The notes under the pieces are model-generated. The model did not search any database. It was not told the origin of the DNA and worked only from the letters and a program-made list of their open reading frames with translations. A stretch of DNA of 64,000 bases from Lautropia mirabilis (GTDB lineage Bacteria; Pseudomonadota; Gammaproteobacteria; Burkholderiales; Burkholderiaceae_E): positions 320,001 through 384,000 of the forward strand of contig NZ_LR134378.1 of the NCBI RefSeq assembly GCF_900637555.1, written 5' to 3'. The translations under genes and the position numbers were made by a program. Positions 53,568-61,316 of the stretch are shown piece by piece. The stretch's first letter is position 1. Each line of letters opens with the position of its first letter.

Positions 53568-55031
53568 ATGGCGGCTCACCTTCTCAAGAAAACACGGTCG
53601 CACCAACCGACCCTCTTCGATACCTTCGGCTACGGAAGTCGGCCCCAGCGTCCTTCGTCGTTCAGCACGATGCTGGTCAGTGCGGCCTTCTTCTTCCATT
53701 TCGGCCTGTTGCCCATCCTGTGGAACGTGGCTACCAGCGTGCCCAGCATCGTCTGGACCGGTACCTCGACCGGCCTGCTCTGTCTGGCTGCCCTGGCCGC
53801 GCGACACAGCAGCATCACCAGCCGCAAGGTCTCCATCTGCACCATCACGTTCCTGTTCGCCTATCCCATCTTTGGCTGGATCAGCTACAAGGCCTGGGGC
53901 CAGTACAGCGGCGAACGCGAGACCATGCTGCTGCAGACGCTGCCCATCATGCTGCTGGGCCTGGCGCTCTATCTGACCGGCGCAGCCGCCCGCAGCCACC
54001 GCATCTACCGGACGATCTGGATGACGTGGTTGCTGATGGCGTGCTATGTCCTGCTCAACGCCAAGAACTTCTCCGTCGAGAACCTCTACCAGACAGCCAC
54101 CGAGACCGGCAACAAGCTCACCTATCAGCAGCTGGGTGACTCGTTCGCCATCTGCAGCACCATCCTGGCTGCCCGCATTCGCCAGGCGCCGCAGCGCTGG
54201 CTCTTCATTGCGGCCGCCATCGGCCTCATGTTCATCATCCCGTCCCGCAGTGCCGCGTTCTTCGGCACGGCCTCGCTGCTCACCGTCATCGTGCTGTTCG
54301 GCGGGTTCTTCACGCGCGTGGTGGTGATCGGCCTGGTGGTGGCCATTGGCCTGGGCTACGAGACCGGGCTGTTCGCCCAGCTGTTCGAGGGTACGCGCTT
54401 CCAGATTGCGTTCACCCCCGGCAGCGAAGACGGCTCCTGGAGCACCCGCCAGGAAATCATGAATCACGGCATGAACGTGCTCACCAGCCGGCCATTCACC
54501 GGTGAATGGGCGTTCCAGCTTGGCGAGATGAAGTTCGCCGGTCTCTACATCCACAACATCCTGGACATCTGGGCACAGACGGGCCTGATCTCCTTCCTGC
54601 TGTTCCTGGCCATCTGGGGCGCCCTGCTGGTCGCACTGATGACCGGTTTCGAGCGCTGGCCGCGCATTGCCAAGGAGACCGCTCCCCTGCTGGTCTTCGT
54701 CGTCCTGTCCTGGTGCCTGGCGCGAAACGTCACCTTCGTGGCGCTGTTCTTCTGCGTGGGCTTTGCCTCCGCAGCCCTGGAACAGGCCCGTTTTGGTCAG
54801 GTCGTCCGCCGTCACCGTGCCGACCAGCTCAACACGCAGTTCAACACGCAGTTCTCGCCCGACTCGCAGTTTGTGCACAGCCAGTTCGCCCCCAACCAGT
54901 TCGCAAACTCCCAGTTCGCGCCCCAGACGCAGCTTTCACCCGACACTCGGTTTGTGCGCAGGCACCAATACCAGGATCATCCCAAGTACCAGGATCACAC
55001 CAAGTTCTTCCCTCCTGGTTCCTCTTCCTGA
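53568..55031 (+). CDS. O-antigen ligase/polymerase-like membrane protein with low-complexity tail
   Basis: 487 aa, ATG at 53568 with AAGGA 8 bases upstream. About 10 helices; the periplasmic loop region contains GSWSTRQEIMNHGMNVLTSRPFTGEW and IHNILDIWAQTGLISF, with the conserved His near the end, typical of the Wzy_C/O-antigen ligase family. The last ~80 residues are polar repeats of the form NTQF/SQFAPNQF/NSQFAP, then HPKYQDHTK. They are hydrophilic and likely cytoplasmic. Follows the third flippase. Ligase or polymerase role inferred from family. Confidence 0.84.
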   Translation: MAAHLLKKTRSHQPTLFDTFGYGSRPQRPSSFSTMLVSAAFFFHFGLLPILWNVATSVPSIVWTGTSTGLLCLAALAARHSSITSRKVSICTITFLFAYPIFGWISYKAWGQYSGERETMLLQTLPIMLLGLALYLTGAAARSHRIYRTIWMTWLLMACYVLLNAKNFSVENLYQTATETGNKLTYQQLGDSFAICSTILAARIRQAPQRWLFIAAAIGLMFIIPSRSAAFFGTASLLTVIVLFGGFFTRVVVIGLVVAIGLGYETGLFAQLFEGTRFQIAFTPGSEDGSWSTRQEIMNHGMNVLTSRPFTGEWAFQLGEMKFAGLYIHNILDIWAQTGLISFLLFLAIWGALLVALMTGFERWPRIAKETAPLLVFVVLSWCLARNVTFVALFFCVGFASAALEQARFGQVVRRHRADQLNTQFNTQFSPDSQFVHSQFAPNQFANSQFAPQTQLSPDTRFVRRHQYQDHPKYQDHTKFFPPGSSS

Positions 55032-55046
55032 CGGCAACCTCTCCGG

Positions 55047-55970
55047 ATGCATCGCCCCATGAACCCATCGCCTTCCGTTGACCACGTCCCGGCGGGCCTG
55101 GCCCCTCAGGCTGAGCCCGCCATGCCCGGCCTCATGCAGCGCCAGTCGGGCCTGGCCGCCCGCGTTCGCAAGCTTGGCTGGCGGCTCTACGAGGAACTGA
55201 TCCTGCCCAACCGGCAGGACGAGTACCGGCGGCTTCTGAAGCATGCCCGGGACCACGGGTACCGCGTCATCGACAACGCCCAGTGGCTGACCCTTCAGCT
55301 GGAAGGCTCGATGGCCCCCGATGAGCGGGTCCTCGTGATGCGCCACGACATCGACACCGACCCGAAGCTGTCGCTGGCCTGGCACCGGATCGAGCAGGAA
55401 CTGGGCTGCCGCGCCAGCTATTACTTCCGGCAGAGCACGATGGATGCGGATGTCATCCAGCAGCTGGCCCGGGATGGTGTTCATGTCAGCTACCACTTCG
55501 AGGAACTGGCCGAATACGCCAAGCAGCATCGGCTGCGTTCACCGGCAGCCGTGCAGGCGGCCATGCCGGCCATCCACGAGCTGTTCGCCCAGAACCTGCA
55601 GACGCTGCGCACGCGCTTCAACGTGCCGATGGACGTCGTCTGCTCCCATGGCGACTGGATGAACCGCTTCCTCAAGATGCCCAACCACGTGCTACTGCAG
55701 GATCAGGCCCTGCGCGAGCGGCTGGGCATCCGCAGTGAATGCTATGACGACAACGTCATGAAACCCTTTGCCTGCTACCTGTCCGACAGCAACCCGCCTC
55801 ACTACTGGGTGCGGGGCGAACCCTTCGCGCTGATCGAGCAGGGCGTCACCCCGCTGGGCATTCTCACGCACCCGAAATCCTGGCGTGCACACTGGCCGTC
55901 GAACTTTTCTGAACTGACCTGCCGTATCCGCGAGGCCCTGAGCTTCCGCTTCGGCAAAGGATGGACATGA
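55047..55970 (+). CDS. Polysaccharide deacetylase-like (CE4/NodB-like) protein
   Basis: 307 aa. Contains RHDIDTDP (CE4-type metal and catalytic Asp motif), HVSYHFEELAEYA, CSHGDWMN and LTHPKSWRAHWP. These are typical of deacetylase-like proteins in EPS clusters that may remove N-acetyl groups from the polymer or a precursor. No signal peptide is evident, so a cytoplasmic substrate is possible. Start alternatives are ATG 55047 and 55059. Its TGA overlaps the next gene's ATG (ATGA), implying translational coupling. Confidence 0.8.
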   Translation: MHRPMNPSPSVDHVPAGLAPQAEPAMPGLMQRQSGLAARVRKLGWRLYEELILPNRQDEYRRLLKHARDHGYRVIDNAQWLTLQLEGSMAPDERVLVMRHDIDTDPKLSLAWHRIEQELGCRASYYFRQSTMDADVIQQLARDGVHVSYHFEELAEYAKQHRLRSPAAVQAAMPAIHELFAQNLQTLRTRFNVPMDVVCSHGDWMNRFLKMPNHVLLQDQALRERLGIRSECYDDNVMKPFACYLSDSNPPHYWVRGEPFALIEQGVTPLGILTHPKSWRAHWPSNFSELTCRIREALSFRFGKGWT

Positions 55971-57130
55971 AGCCGATCCGCATCTGTCATTTCTCCACGG
56001 TCCACCGTGGCGTCGAAATCCGCATCGTCCGCAAGGAACTGGCCTCACTGGCTGCCGCCGGCTATGACGCCCATGCCGTCATCGCCGCCACCCCCGAAGA
56101 GGTGGCCGAAGCGGCCAAGCTCGGCGTCACCATTCATCCGCTCCAGGAGCGCCCCGGCGCCGGCCGCGTCTCGCGCATGACGCGCAAGATGTACGACGCC
56201 TGGCGCCAATGTCGCGCGGTCGACGCCCAGCTCTACCACTTCCACGATCCCGAACTGATCCCACTCGGCCTTCTGCTCAAGCTGAGCGGGCGCAAGGTCG
56301 TCATCGACGTGCATGAAGATCTGGCCAACCAGATCCTGACCAAGCACTGGATCCCGGCCCCCATCCGCAAGGTGGTCTCCCGGCTGGCGCGTGGCATGGA
56401 ACGCATTGCCGCCCGACGGCTGGATGGCACGGTCGTGGCCGCCTCCAAGCTCGGACCCTTCTTCGAGGACGTGGCACGCCGACTGATGGTGGTGCACAAC
56501 TACCCGCTGCTGTCGGAACTGGCCAGCCCTCCCACCGAGGAAGAGGCCAACCTGCCACTGTCGGAACTGGTCAAGAAACTGCCTCCGGCCACCCACGTGG
56601 CCTACGTGGGCGGCATCTCGCGCATCCGCGGCATCTACGAGGCCGTCGCGGCCGTGGAAAAGGCCGACGTCGGCCTGGTGCTGGCAGGCACCTTCAAGAC
56701 CAAGGCCGAACGCGACCAGGCTGCAGCCATGAGCGGCTGGTCCCGTGTCGACGAACTGGGATGGGTCGAGCGTGACGGCATCCGCGCTGCCCTGCAACGC
56801 AGCTTCGCCGGTCTCTGCACCCTGCACCCGACCCCGAACCACGTCAGCGCCGAACCGATCAAGCTGCTTGAATACATGGCGGCCGGCATTCCCTCCATCG
56901 TTTCCGACATCCCCGACTGGGTGGAGTTCGTCGAGAAGCACGACATCGGCCTGTGTGTTGACCCGATGGATGTGGACGCCATCGCCAAGGCCATCGTCAC
57001 CCTGCGTGATGATCCGGAACGACGTGCCCAGATGGGTCGCAACGGCCAGAAGGCCGTCATGGAACAGTACAACTGGAATACCCAGGCCAAGCGTCTGGAA
57101 GCGTTGTACGAAGAGATCCTGAAGAGCTGA
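55967..57130 (+). CDS. Glycosyltransferase family 4
   Basis: 387 aa GT-B enzyme starting MKPIRICHFSTVHRGVEIRIVRKELASLAAAG, preceded by AAGG. ATG 55967 overlaps the previous stop; an in-frame ATG at 55961 also exists. Middle: YHFHDPELIPLGLLLKLSGRKVVIDVHEDL, a signature of EPS GT4 enzymes. Donor half: VAYVGGISRIRGIYEAVAA and LHPTPNHVSAEPIKLLEYMAAGIPSIVSDIPDW with the acidic EX7E-like pair. Last gene of the polysaccharide region. A GGGCGGGG/CCCCGCCC hairpin (57154-57180) follows. Confidence 0.88.
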   Translation: MKPIRICHFSTVHRGVEIRIVRKELASLAAAGYDAHAVIAATPEEVAEAAKLGVTIHPLQERPGAGRVSRMTRKMYDAWRQCRAVDAQLYHFHDPELIPLGLLLKLSGRKVVIDVHEDLANQILTKHWIPAPIRKVVSRLARGMERIAARRLDGTVVAASKLGPFFEDVARRLMVVHNYPLLSELASPPTEEEANLPLSELVKKLPPATHVAYVGGISRIRGIYEAVAAVEKADVGLVLAGTFKTKAERDQAAAMSGWSRVDELGWVERDGIRAALQRSFAGLCTLHPTPNHVSAEPIKLLEYMAAGIPSIVSDIPDWVEFVEKHDIGLCVDPMDVDAIAKAIVTLRDDPERRAQMGRNGQKAVMEQYNWNTQAKRLEALYEEILKS

Positions 57131-57153
57131 GGGCACCTGCCTCAGTCGGACGA

Positions 57154-57180
57154 GGGCGGGGAGCTGCCATATCCCCGCCC
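57154..57180 (+). terminator. GC hairpin at end of polysaccharide region
   Basis: GGGCGGGG, 11-base loop, CCCCGCCC. No T-run follows, so termination strength is doubtful. Confidence 0.4.
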
Positions 57181-57318
57181 GGTGCGCATTGCCATCGATC
57201 GCCGCATCCTCGCCGTCGATACGCCCGACTGATGTTTTTGTGCAACAATACACCTAGACTGAAACCGTGATCGTTTTCCTTGACAACAGGAAAACGGCTG
57301 TTCGTCCACCACGGTCCT

Positions 57319-57341
57319 CCCCCACCAGTGGGGGTTTCAGT
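57319..57341 (+). promoter_or_regulatory. Hairpin overlapping the ribosome binding site of the first lipoprotein gene
   Basis: CCCCCA, loop CCAG, TGGGGG then TTT. The G-run is also the only SD-like sequence before the ATG at 57343, so the hairpin could mask translation start or act as an attenuator. Confidence 0.4.
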
Positions 57342-57342
57342 C

Positions 57343-59169
57343 ATGTGCCCTGCCCTTCCGTCTTTCCTCTTCAAGCCGCATAGCCGCTTTCCAGGCCATC
57401 CGACCATGCTGAGTACCTGTCTTGCCCTATCCCTGACACTGGCCGGTTGCGGTGGCACGGGCCAGGACGAGACGCATCAGGAAATCGCCGCTGCCCCCAT
57501 CACGGTGGACGGCCCCAGCATCACCTCGGAAGCCGCCTTCATCTTCGACCAGAAACCCGGAGAAACGCCCGACATTCTGGACTCGGCGCCCAAGGACGAG
57601 TTCGCCAATGATCTTGCCTGGGCCATGGAGCGCATCGGCAAACCGACGGCCGGACTGATGGACCTCGCATCCGGCATGCTGGTCGCCAGCGCCGAAGCGG
57701 CCACAGCCAACGACGCCGATCATCCGGACGCCGTGCATGGCACGCTGCAGCCCAAGCATCCGCGCCCCACCAACCTGCATCGCCTGAACGACCCCAACCT
57801 GCCTGAGTGGGCCCGGGACTGGGACAAGCCCAGCCGCAACGAGCAGCCCGCACAGAACAGCAACGCCAGCCAGCCCAAACCGTCGGCCGGCAGCAGCGCC
57901 GCCAATGGCAATCCGGGCAGCAACAGCGCCAGCAATAACAGCGCCGCCAGCCAGAATCCGTCTGCTGCCAAGGACCGTCTGGTCAGCGTCACAAGCGATG
58001 GATACCGGCTGAACTCCCCCGAATTCAACCGTCTCTACGGCCCTGGCGTATTCAACCAGTATGCACTGGCCAACACCATCGTCGGCTCCTATCGCAATCT
58101 GGAAACCGTCGTCTCCAACCGCTTCATGGCGCTCAACAGCGGCTATCTGGCCAGCGTGAAGCTCTACTGGCAGACCGGTCTGGGCTATGCAGGCGGCACG
58201 GGCGGCACCATTCGTCTGCGCGTCTACCCCGATGACGGCTCCAGCGCACACCTGCCCGACATGAAGGGCGAGCCGCTGGCCCAGGCTGTCTATCGCCCCG
58301 GCCTCAAACCGGGCGAAGACAAGAAATCCATCTTCCAGGACATCCCGGTGTCGCGTGGCAATCAGCCGCTGCAGGCCGGCAGGATCTATCACCTGGTGAT
58401 GGACAACATCGACGCCCACCCCAACGACAACTTCATCAGCAGCAACAACGCCATCACCTACATCGGCACCGGTCGTCCGGCGCGCTGGCTGAACACCCTG
58501 GACTGGTCCACCCTGCTGGCAAAACGTCCGCGCGGCTCGCGCAATGCCTATACTTGGCTCAACCTCACCGAGAAAGGCACCACCAACAACTACTTCTCGC
58601 CCATTCTGCAGCTGACGATGACCAACGGCCAGATCCAGGGCGTTTCCGACATGGAAGGTGGCAGCGTCGATCCGAAGACGATCTTCACCGCCACCCAGGC
58701 CACACCGGTGCGTGAACGCTTCACGCCTGGCTCGGACAAGACCATCTCCGGCATTTCCTTCTCCACGGCAGCATCGGTAGGCGGACGGCTTGAGTGGCGC
58801 ATCCTTCAAGGGCAGACGGTCCTGGCCAATGGCACCATCGAAGCCCTGCGCCCCAACTATCACCTGATCCGCACCAACACCAGCCTGTCAATGGGGGGCA
58901 CCACCTGGTACGACATCGCGCTGCCCAAGGACATCCGTCTGCGTGCCGGCCAGACCTACGACCTGGAATTCCGTCCGCAAGGCAGCAGCCAGTGGAAATT
59001 CGGCGGCCACCGCAACGGTTCCAGCTACGGTTTCCGGTGGCCTGCAGCCTTCACGGAATCTCAGGCGCAGCACTTCCAAAACGGCAGCTGGCTCGACACC
59101 TACCACTGGAGCTACACCCAGTCACGGCGCGGCTCCAACTGGCCTGTCGTCCTGCACCTGGCACCCTGA
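57343..59169 (+). CDS. Predicted lipoprotein, family with YGPG / WPVVLHLAP motifs, long form
   Basis: About 608 aa from ATG 57343 (alternatives ATG 57406 and TTG 57280). Lipobox LTLAGC near residues 31-36. Residues ~40-215 are a polar Asn/Ser/Pro linker not found in the other copies. The shared module follows: RLYGPGVFNQYAL, SNRFMAL, VKLYWQTGLGYAGGTGG, LRVYPDDGSSAH, YHLVMDNID, ISSNNAIT, ILQLTMTNGQ, GQTYDLEFRPQGSSQW, GFRWPAAFTES and NWPVVLHLAP at the extreme C-terminus. The fold looks beta-rich (jelly-roll-like). I do not recognise the family and assign no function. Location inferred: outer membrane or surface. Confidence 0.8.
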   Translation: MCPALPSFLFKPHSRFPGHPTMLSTCLALSLTLAGCGGTGQDETHQEIAAAPITVDGPSITSEAAFIFDQKPGETPDILDSAPKDEFANDLAWAMERIGKPTAGLMDLASGMLVASAEAATANDADHPDAVHGTLQPKHPRPTNLHRLNDPNLPEWARDWDKPSRNEQPAQNSNASQPKPSAGSSAANGNPGSNSASNNSAASQNPSAAKDRLVSVTSDGYRLNSPEFNRLYGPGVFNQYALANTIVGSYRNLETVVSNRFMALNSGYLASVKLYWQTGLGYAGGTGGTIRLRVYPDDGSSAHLPDMKGEPLAQAVYRPGLKPGEDKKSIFQDIPVSRGNQPLQAGRIYHLVMDNIDAHPNDNFISSNNAITYIGTGRPARWLNTLDWSTLLAKRPRGSRNAYTWLNLTEKGTTNNYFSPILQLTMTNGQIQGVSDMEGGSVDPKTIFTATQATPVRERFTPGSDKTISGISFSTAASVGGRLEWRILQGQTVLANGTIEALRPNYHLIRTNTSLSMGGTTWYDIALPKDIRLRAGQTYDLEFRPQGSSQWKFGGHRNGSSYGFRWPAAFTESQAQHFQNGSWLDTYHWSYTQSRRGSNWPVVLHLAP

Positions 59170-59230
59170 TTCATCCACCTCCCTGTCACCGGCTTTCCGC
59201 CCAGAGCAATCGCTGCCCGGAAAGTCGAAG

Positions 59231-59270
59231 AAAAACGGCCAGCACGCCTTGCAGCGGCTGGCCGTTCTGC
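59231..59270. terminator. Terminator between convergent lipoprotein genes
   Basis: AACGGCCAGC / GCTGGCCGTT stem with a 13-base loop. Reading leftward it ends in TTTTT, so it mainly serves the minus-strand gene starting at 60699. Confidence 0.7.
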
Positions 59271-59281
59271 ATCAGAGGTTT

Positions 59282-59343
59282 CCATCCGATGCTTCAGGTG
59301 CCTTCAACCGGTCTCATGGTGCAAGGTGCAACACCACGGGCCA
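59282..59343 (+). repeat. 62-bp direct repeat, copy A
   Basis: Covers the last ten codons of the minus-strand lipoprotein gene and 32 bases beyond. It matches 60927-60988 in the same orientation with three mismatches, at positions 59293, 59297 and 59299. Confidence 0.9.
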
Positions 59344-60699
59344 ATTGGAATCGGGGTCGCCCGAGCTGTTGTGATTGAAGTGGTTGAAGTTGATCCAGCG
59401 TCCATTCAGCCGATGCTGCGCATGTGACTCCGTAAACGATGCGGGCCAGCTAAACCCATGCCTGGAGCCATTGCGGAAATCGGCGAACATCCACCGACTG
59501 CCGCCTTCAGGGTGAAACTCCACGTCATAGGTCTGACCGGCCTGCAACGTGATGGCGCCGAACGAGGCGTCATACCAATACACCTTGCCAACCTGGTACG
59601 TGTTGTTGGTCGACAGAGCACGGTAATTTGCCCCGGAGCTGATCCGGCCACTGGCCAGTTCCTGGCTGCCATGCATGATACGCCAGCGCAACGAACCTCC
59701 CACTGCGGCAGCCGTCGCAAATGACAGGCCTGTGACCCGCTTGTTGCTGCGGGGATTGAACTGTTCACGCACCGGGCTGTTGCTGGTGGCCGGGAAGATT
59801 CGTTTGGGTGCAACCGATCCGCTTTCCATGATCGTCGACCCCTGTCTTTGACCGTCCCGAGTGGTCAACTGCAGGATAGGAATGTAGTAATTGCCGCTGG
59901 AGGCGTTCTGAGTCAGATCCTCCCATGAGAAAGTAGCTCCTGACCAGGCCGCACGCTTGCCCAGCAGCGTGGCCCAGTCCGTCGTCGAGATCCACCGTGA
60001 CGGACGCCCATTACCTGCATTGCTGATGGCATTGTTGCTGCTGATGTAATTCCGATGTGGCGCGCCATCGACGTTGTCCAACACCAGATGATAGAGATGC
60101 CCGGCCACCAGAGGCTGCTGGCTACTGAAGTGCGCATCACCAAAGATGGGCTTGCCTTGATAGGTCGCCTGACCAGGGGTGAAATAGGCCGTGGCCAGCG
60201 GAGATGCCGAGAGATTCGGACGATGAGCACCACTGCCGTCATCAGGCATCAACCGGAGGCGGATGGTTCCGCCGTTGCCGGACGAATACCCTTTGCCCGG
60301 CTGCCAATAGAGACGGGCAGTACTCAGATGGCCATTGATGGTAGCCCGGAAGCGGTTCGACACCACCTGCTCCCGATTGTTGACAATGCCCGGGATGGTA
60401 TTGCTCAGAGCATCCTGCCGGAAAATGCCGGGACCATAGAGTCGGCGGGCCTCGGCTGAGGTCAACGAGAGGTTGCCACTGCCAGCGGGGACGATGGGAC
60501 CCGCCTTGGCACGACGCTGGGCGGCCTGCTGGCCCAGTACCGGCAGTGCTTTGGCTGCCTGACCGGCAGTGGGTTCATGGGTATCTGCACCGCATGCGGC
60601 AAGCGGAATGACAAGAGCAAGAATGCTCCTGCGCAACGCGCCATGGCCAAATACGGAATTGCTGTGCTTGCTACCGAGGTTTACCTGTTTGGTGTTCAT
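59314..60699 (-). CDS. Predicted lipoprotein, YGPG / WPVVLHLAP family, copy 2
   Basis: 461 aa. Signal sequence RRSILALVIPLAAC with lipobox Cys. Shared module: RRLYGPGIFRQDAL, VSNRFRATINGHLSTARLYW, GYSSGNGGTIRLRLMPDDGS, LYHLVLDNVD, YISSNNAIS, ILQLTTRDGQ, GQTYDVEFHPEGGSRW, GFSWPASFTESHAQHRLNG and WPVVLHLAP at the end. The start at 60699 has GGAG 9 bases upstream and sits 29 bases after a good -10. Opposite in strand to the other three copies. Function unknown. Confidence 0.82.
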   Translation of the reverse strand: MNTKQVNLGSKHSNSVFGHGALRRSILALVIPLAACGADTHEPTAGQAAKALPVLGQQAAQRRAKAGPIVPAGSGNLSLTSAEARRLYGPGIFRQDALSNTIPGIVNNREQVVSNRFRATINGHLSTARLYWQPGKGYSSGNGGTIRLRLMPDDGSGAHRPNLSASPLATAYFTPGQATYQGKPIFGDAHFSSQQPLVAGHLYHLVLDNVDGAPHRNYISSNNAISNAGNGRPSRWISTTDWATLLGKRAAWSGATFSWEDLTQNASSGNYYIPILQLTTRDGQRQGSTIMESGSVAPKRIFPATSNSPVREQFNPRSNKRVTGLSFATAAAVGGSLRWRIMHGSQELASGRISSGANYRALSTNNTYQVGKVYWYDASFGAITLQAGQTYDVEFHPEGGSRWMFADFRNGSRHGFSWPASFTESHAQHRLNGRWINFNHFNHNSSGDPDSNWPVVLHLAP

Positions 60700-60728
60700 C
60701 GCGTTTGTCTCCAGTTGCGACATTTGTA

Positions 60729-60757
60729 ATTTTATGTCACAACGTCGAATTAGTAAA
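60729..60757 (-). promoter_or_regulatory. Promoter of lipoprotein copy 2
   Basis: Reading leftward: TTTACT, 17 bp, TAAAAT. The -35 with preceding GTG matches the promoters of copies 3 and 4. The implied leader is about 22 bases. Confidence 0.7.
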
Positions 60758-60773
60758 CACAATTCGTATTGTG
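60758..60773. promoter_or_regulatory. Perfect inverted repeat abutting the -35, candidate operator
   Basis: CACAAT, TCGT, ATTGTG: a 6+4+6 symmetric site directly upstream of the -35 of lipoprotein copy 2. The position suits an activator or repressor dimer. Confidence 0.5.
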
Positions 60774-60926
60774 AAATTTTTTGCTTATATACCAAGCAGA
60801 TAGCGTTCCGGCACCTCCTCCCACTAGGCAAACAACGTTCAAGAACAAACTGCATACACATCGCGATAGCCCCTCCCTTGGCAGGAAGAAGCTCCCCCAC
60901 CCAGCCATCCGAGGCATCTGGCGCCC

Positions 60927-60988
60927 CCATCCGATGCCTCAAGCGCCTTCAACCGGTCTCATGGTGCAAGGTGCAACACCACGGGCCA
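60927..60988 (+). repeat. 62-bp direct repeat, copy B
   Basis: Near-identical to 59282-59343 (three mismatches). The two copies flank the promoter-proximal and terminal ends of the minus-strand lipoprotein gene. Confidence 0.9.
60959..60988 (-). pseudogene. Remnant 3' end of a further lipoprotein paralogue
   Basis: Reads W-P-V-V-L-H-L-A-P-stop on the minus strand, identical to the end of copy 2, within direct repeat B. The sequence upstream on that strand does not encode the rest of the family, so only ten codons survive. It is most likely the scar of a deleted or recombined copy. Confidence 0.7.
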
Positions 60989-61259
60989 GGACGCACCACA
61001 GGCCTGCTTCCCCTTTGCAACCATCCGCCGCTCCACCAGCCCCCAAAAATGGTGGGGCTTGCAATGGCAGGGAAAGCTGTCTCCAGACAGCCCGAGCATG
61101 GCAATAAGTCCCGATGGACGTAAATACACTGTTCATTTTTGGCCCTTATCCGGACCAAACGTCAATATCACCGTAAAAAGCAGCAATTCCGACACCAGGC
61201 ACGGCGCATATATTCCCTCCCGATAAAACTCGCCACCGAATTTATTCCCAAATACCGTG
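60989..61259. other. Intergenic region between divergent lipoprotein copies 2 and 3
   Basis: No gene seen. The second half is AT-richer. The element TTATCCGGAC occurs at 61146-61155 and again at 63052-63061 upstream of copy 4. Confidence 0.45.
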
Positions 61260-61288
61260 TTTACTTTCCCGGCGCTTGCCCCTAATAT
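61260..61288 (+). promoter_or_regulatory. Promoter of lipoprotein copy 3
   Basis: TTTACT (61260-61265), 17 bp, TAATAT (61283-61288), preceded by GTG as in copy 2. ATG 61317 follows the -10 by 28 bases. Confidence 0.65.
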
Positions 61289-61316
61289 CCCGGGATACCG
61301 ATCCGGAGAGGAATTC

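Noticed and set aside
57280-57342. TTG start for lipoprotein copy 1
   Set aside because: It lacks an SD sequence and would place a 60-residue segment before the lipobox; kept only as an alternative.
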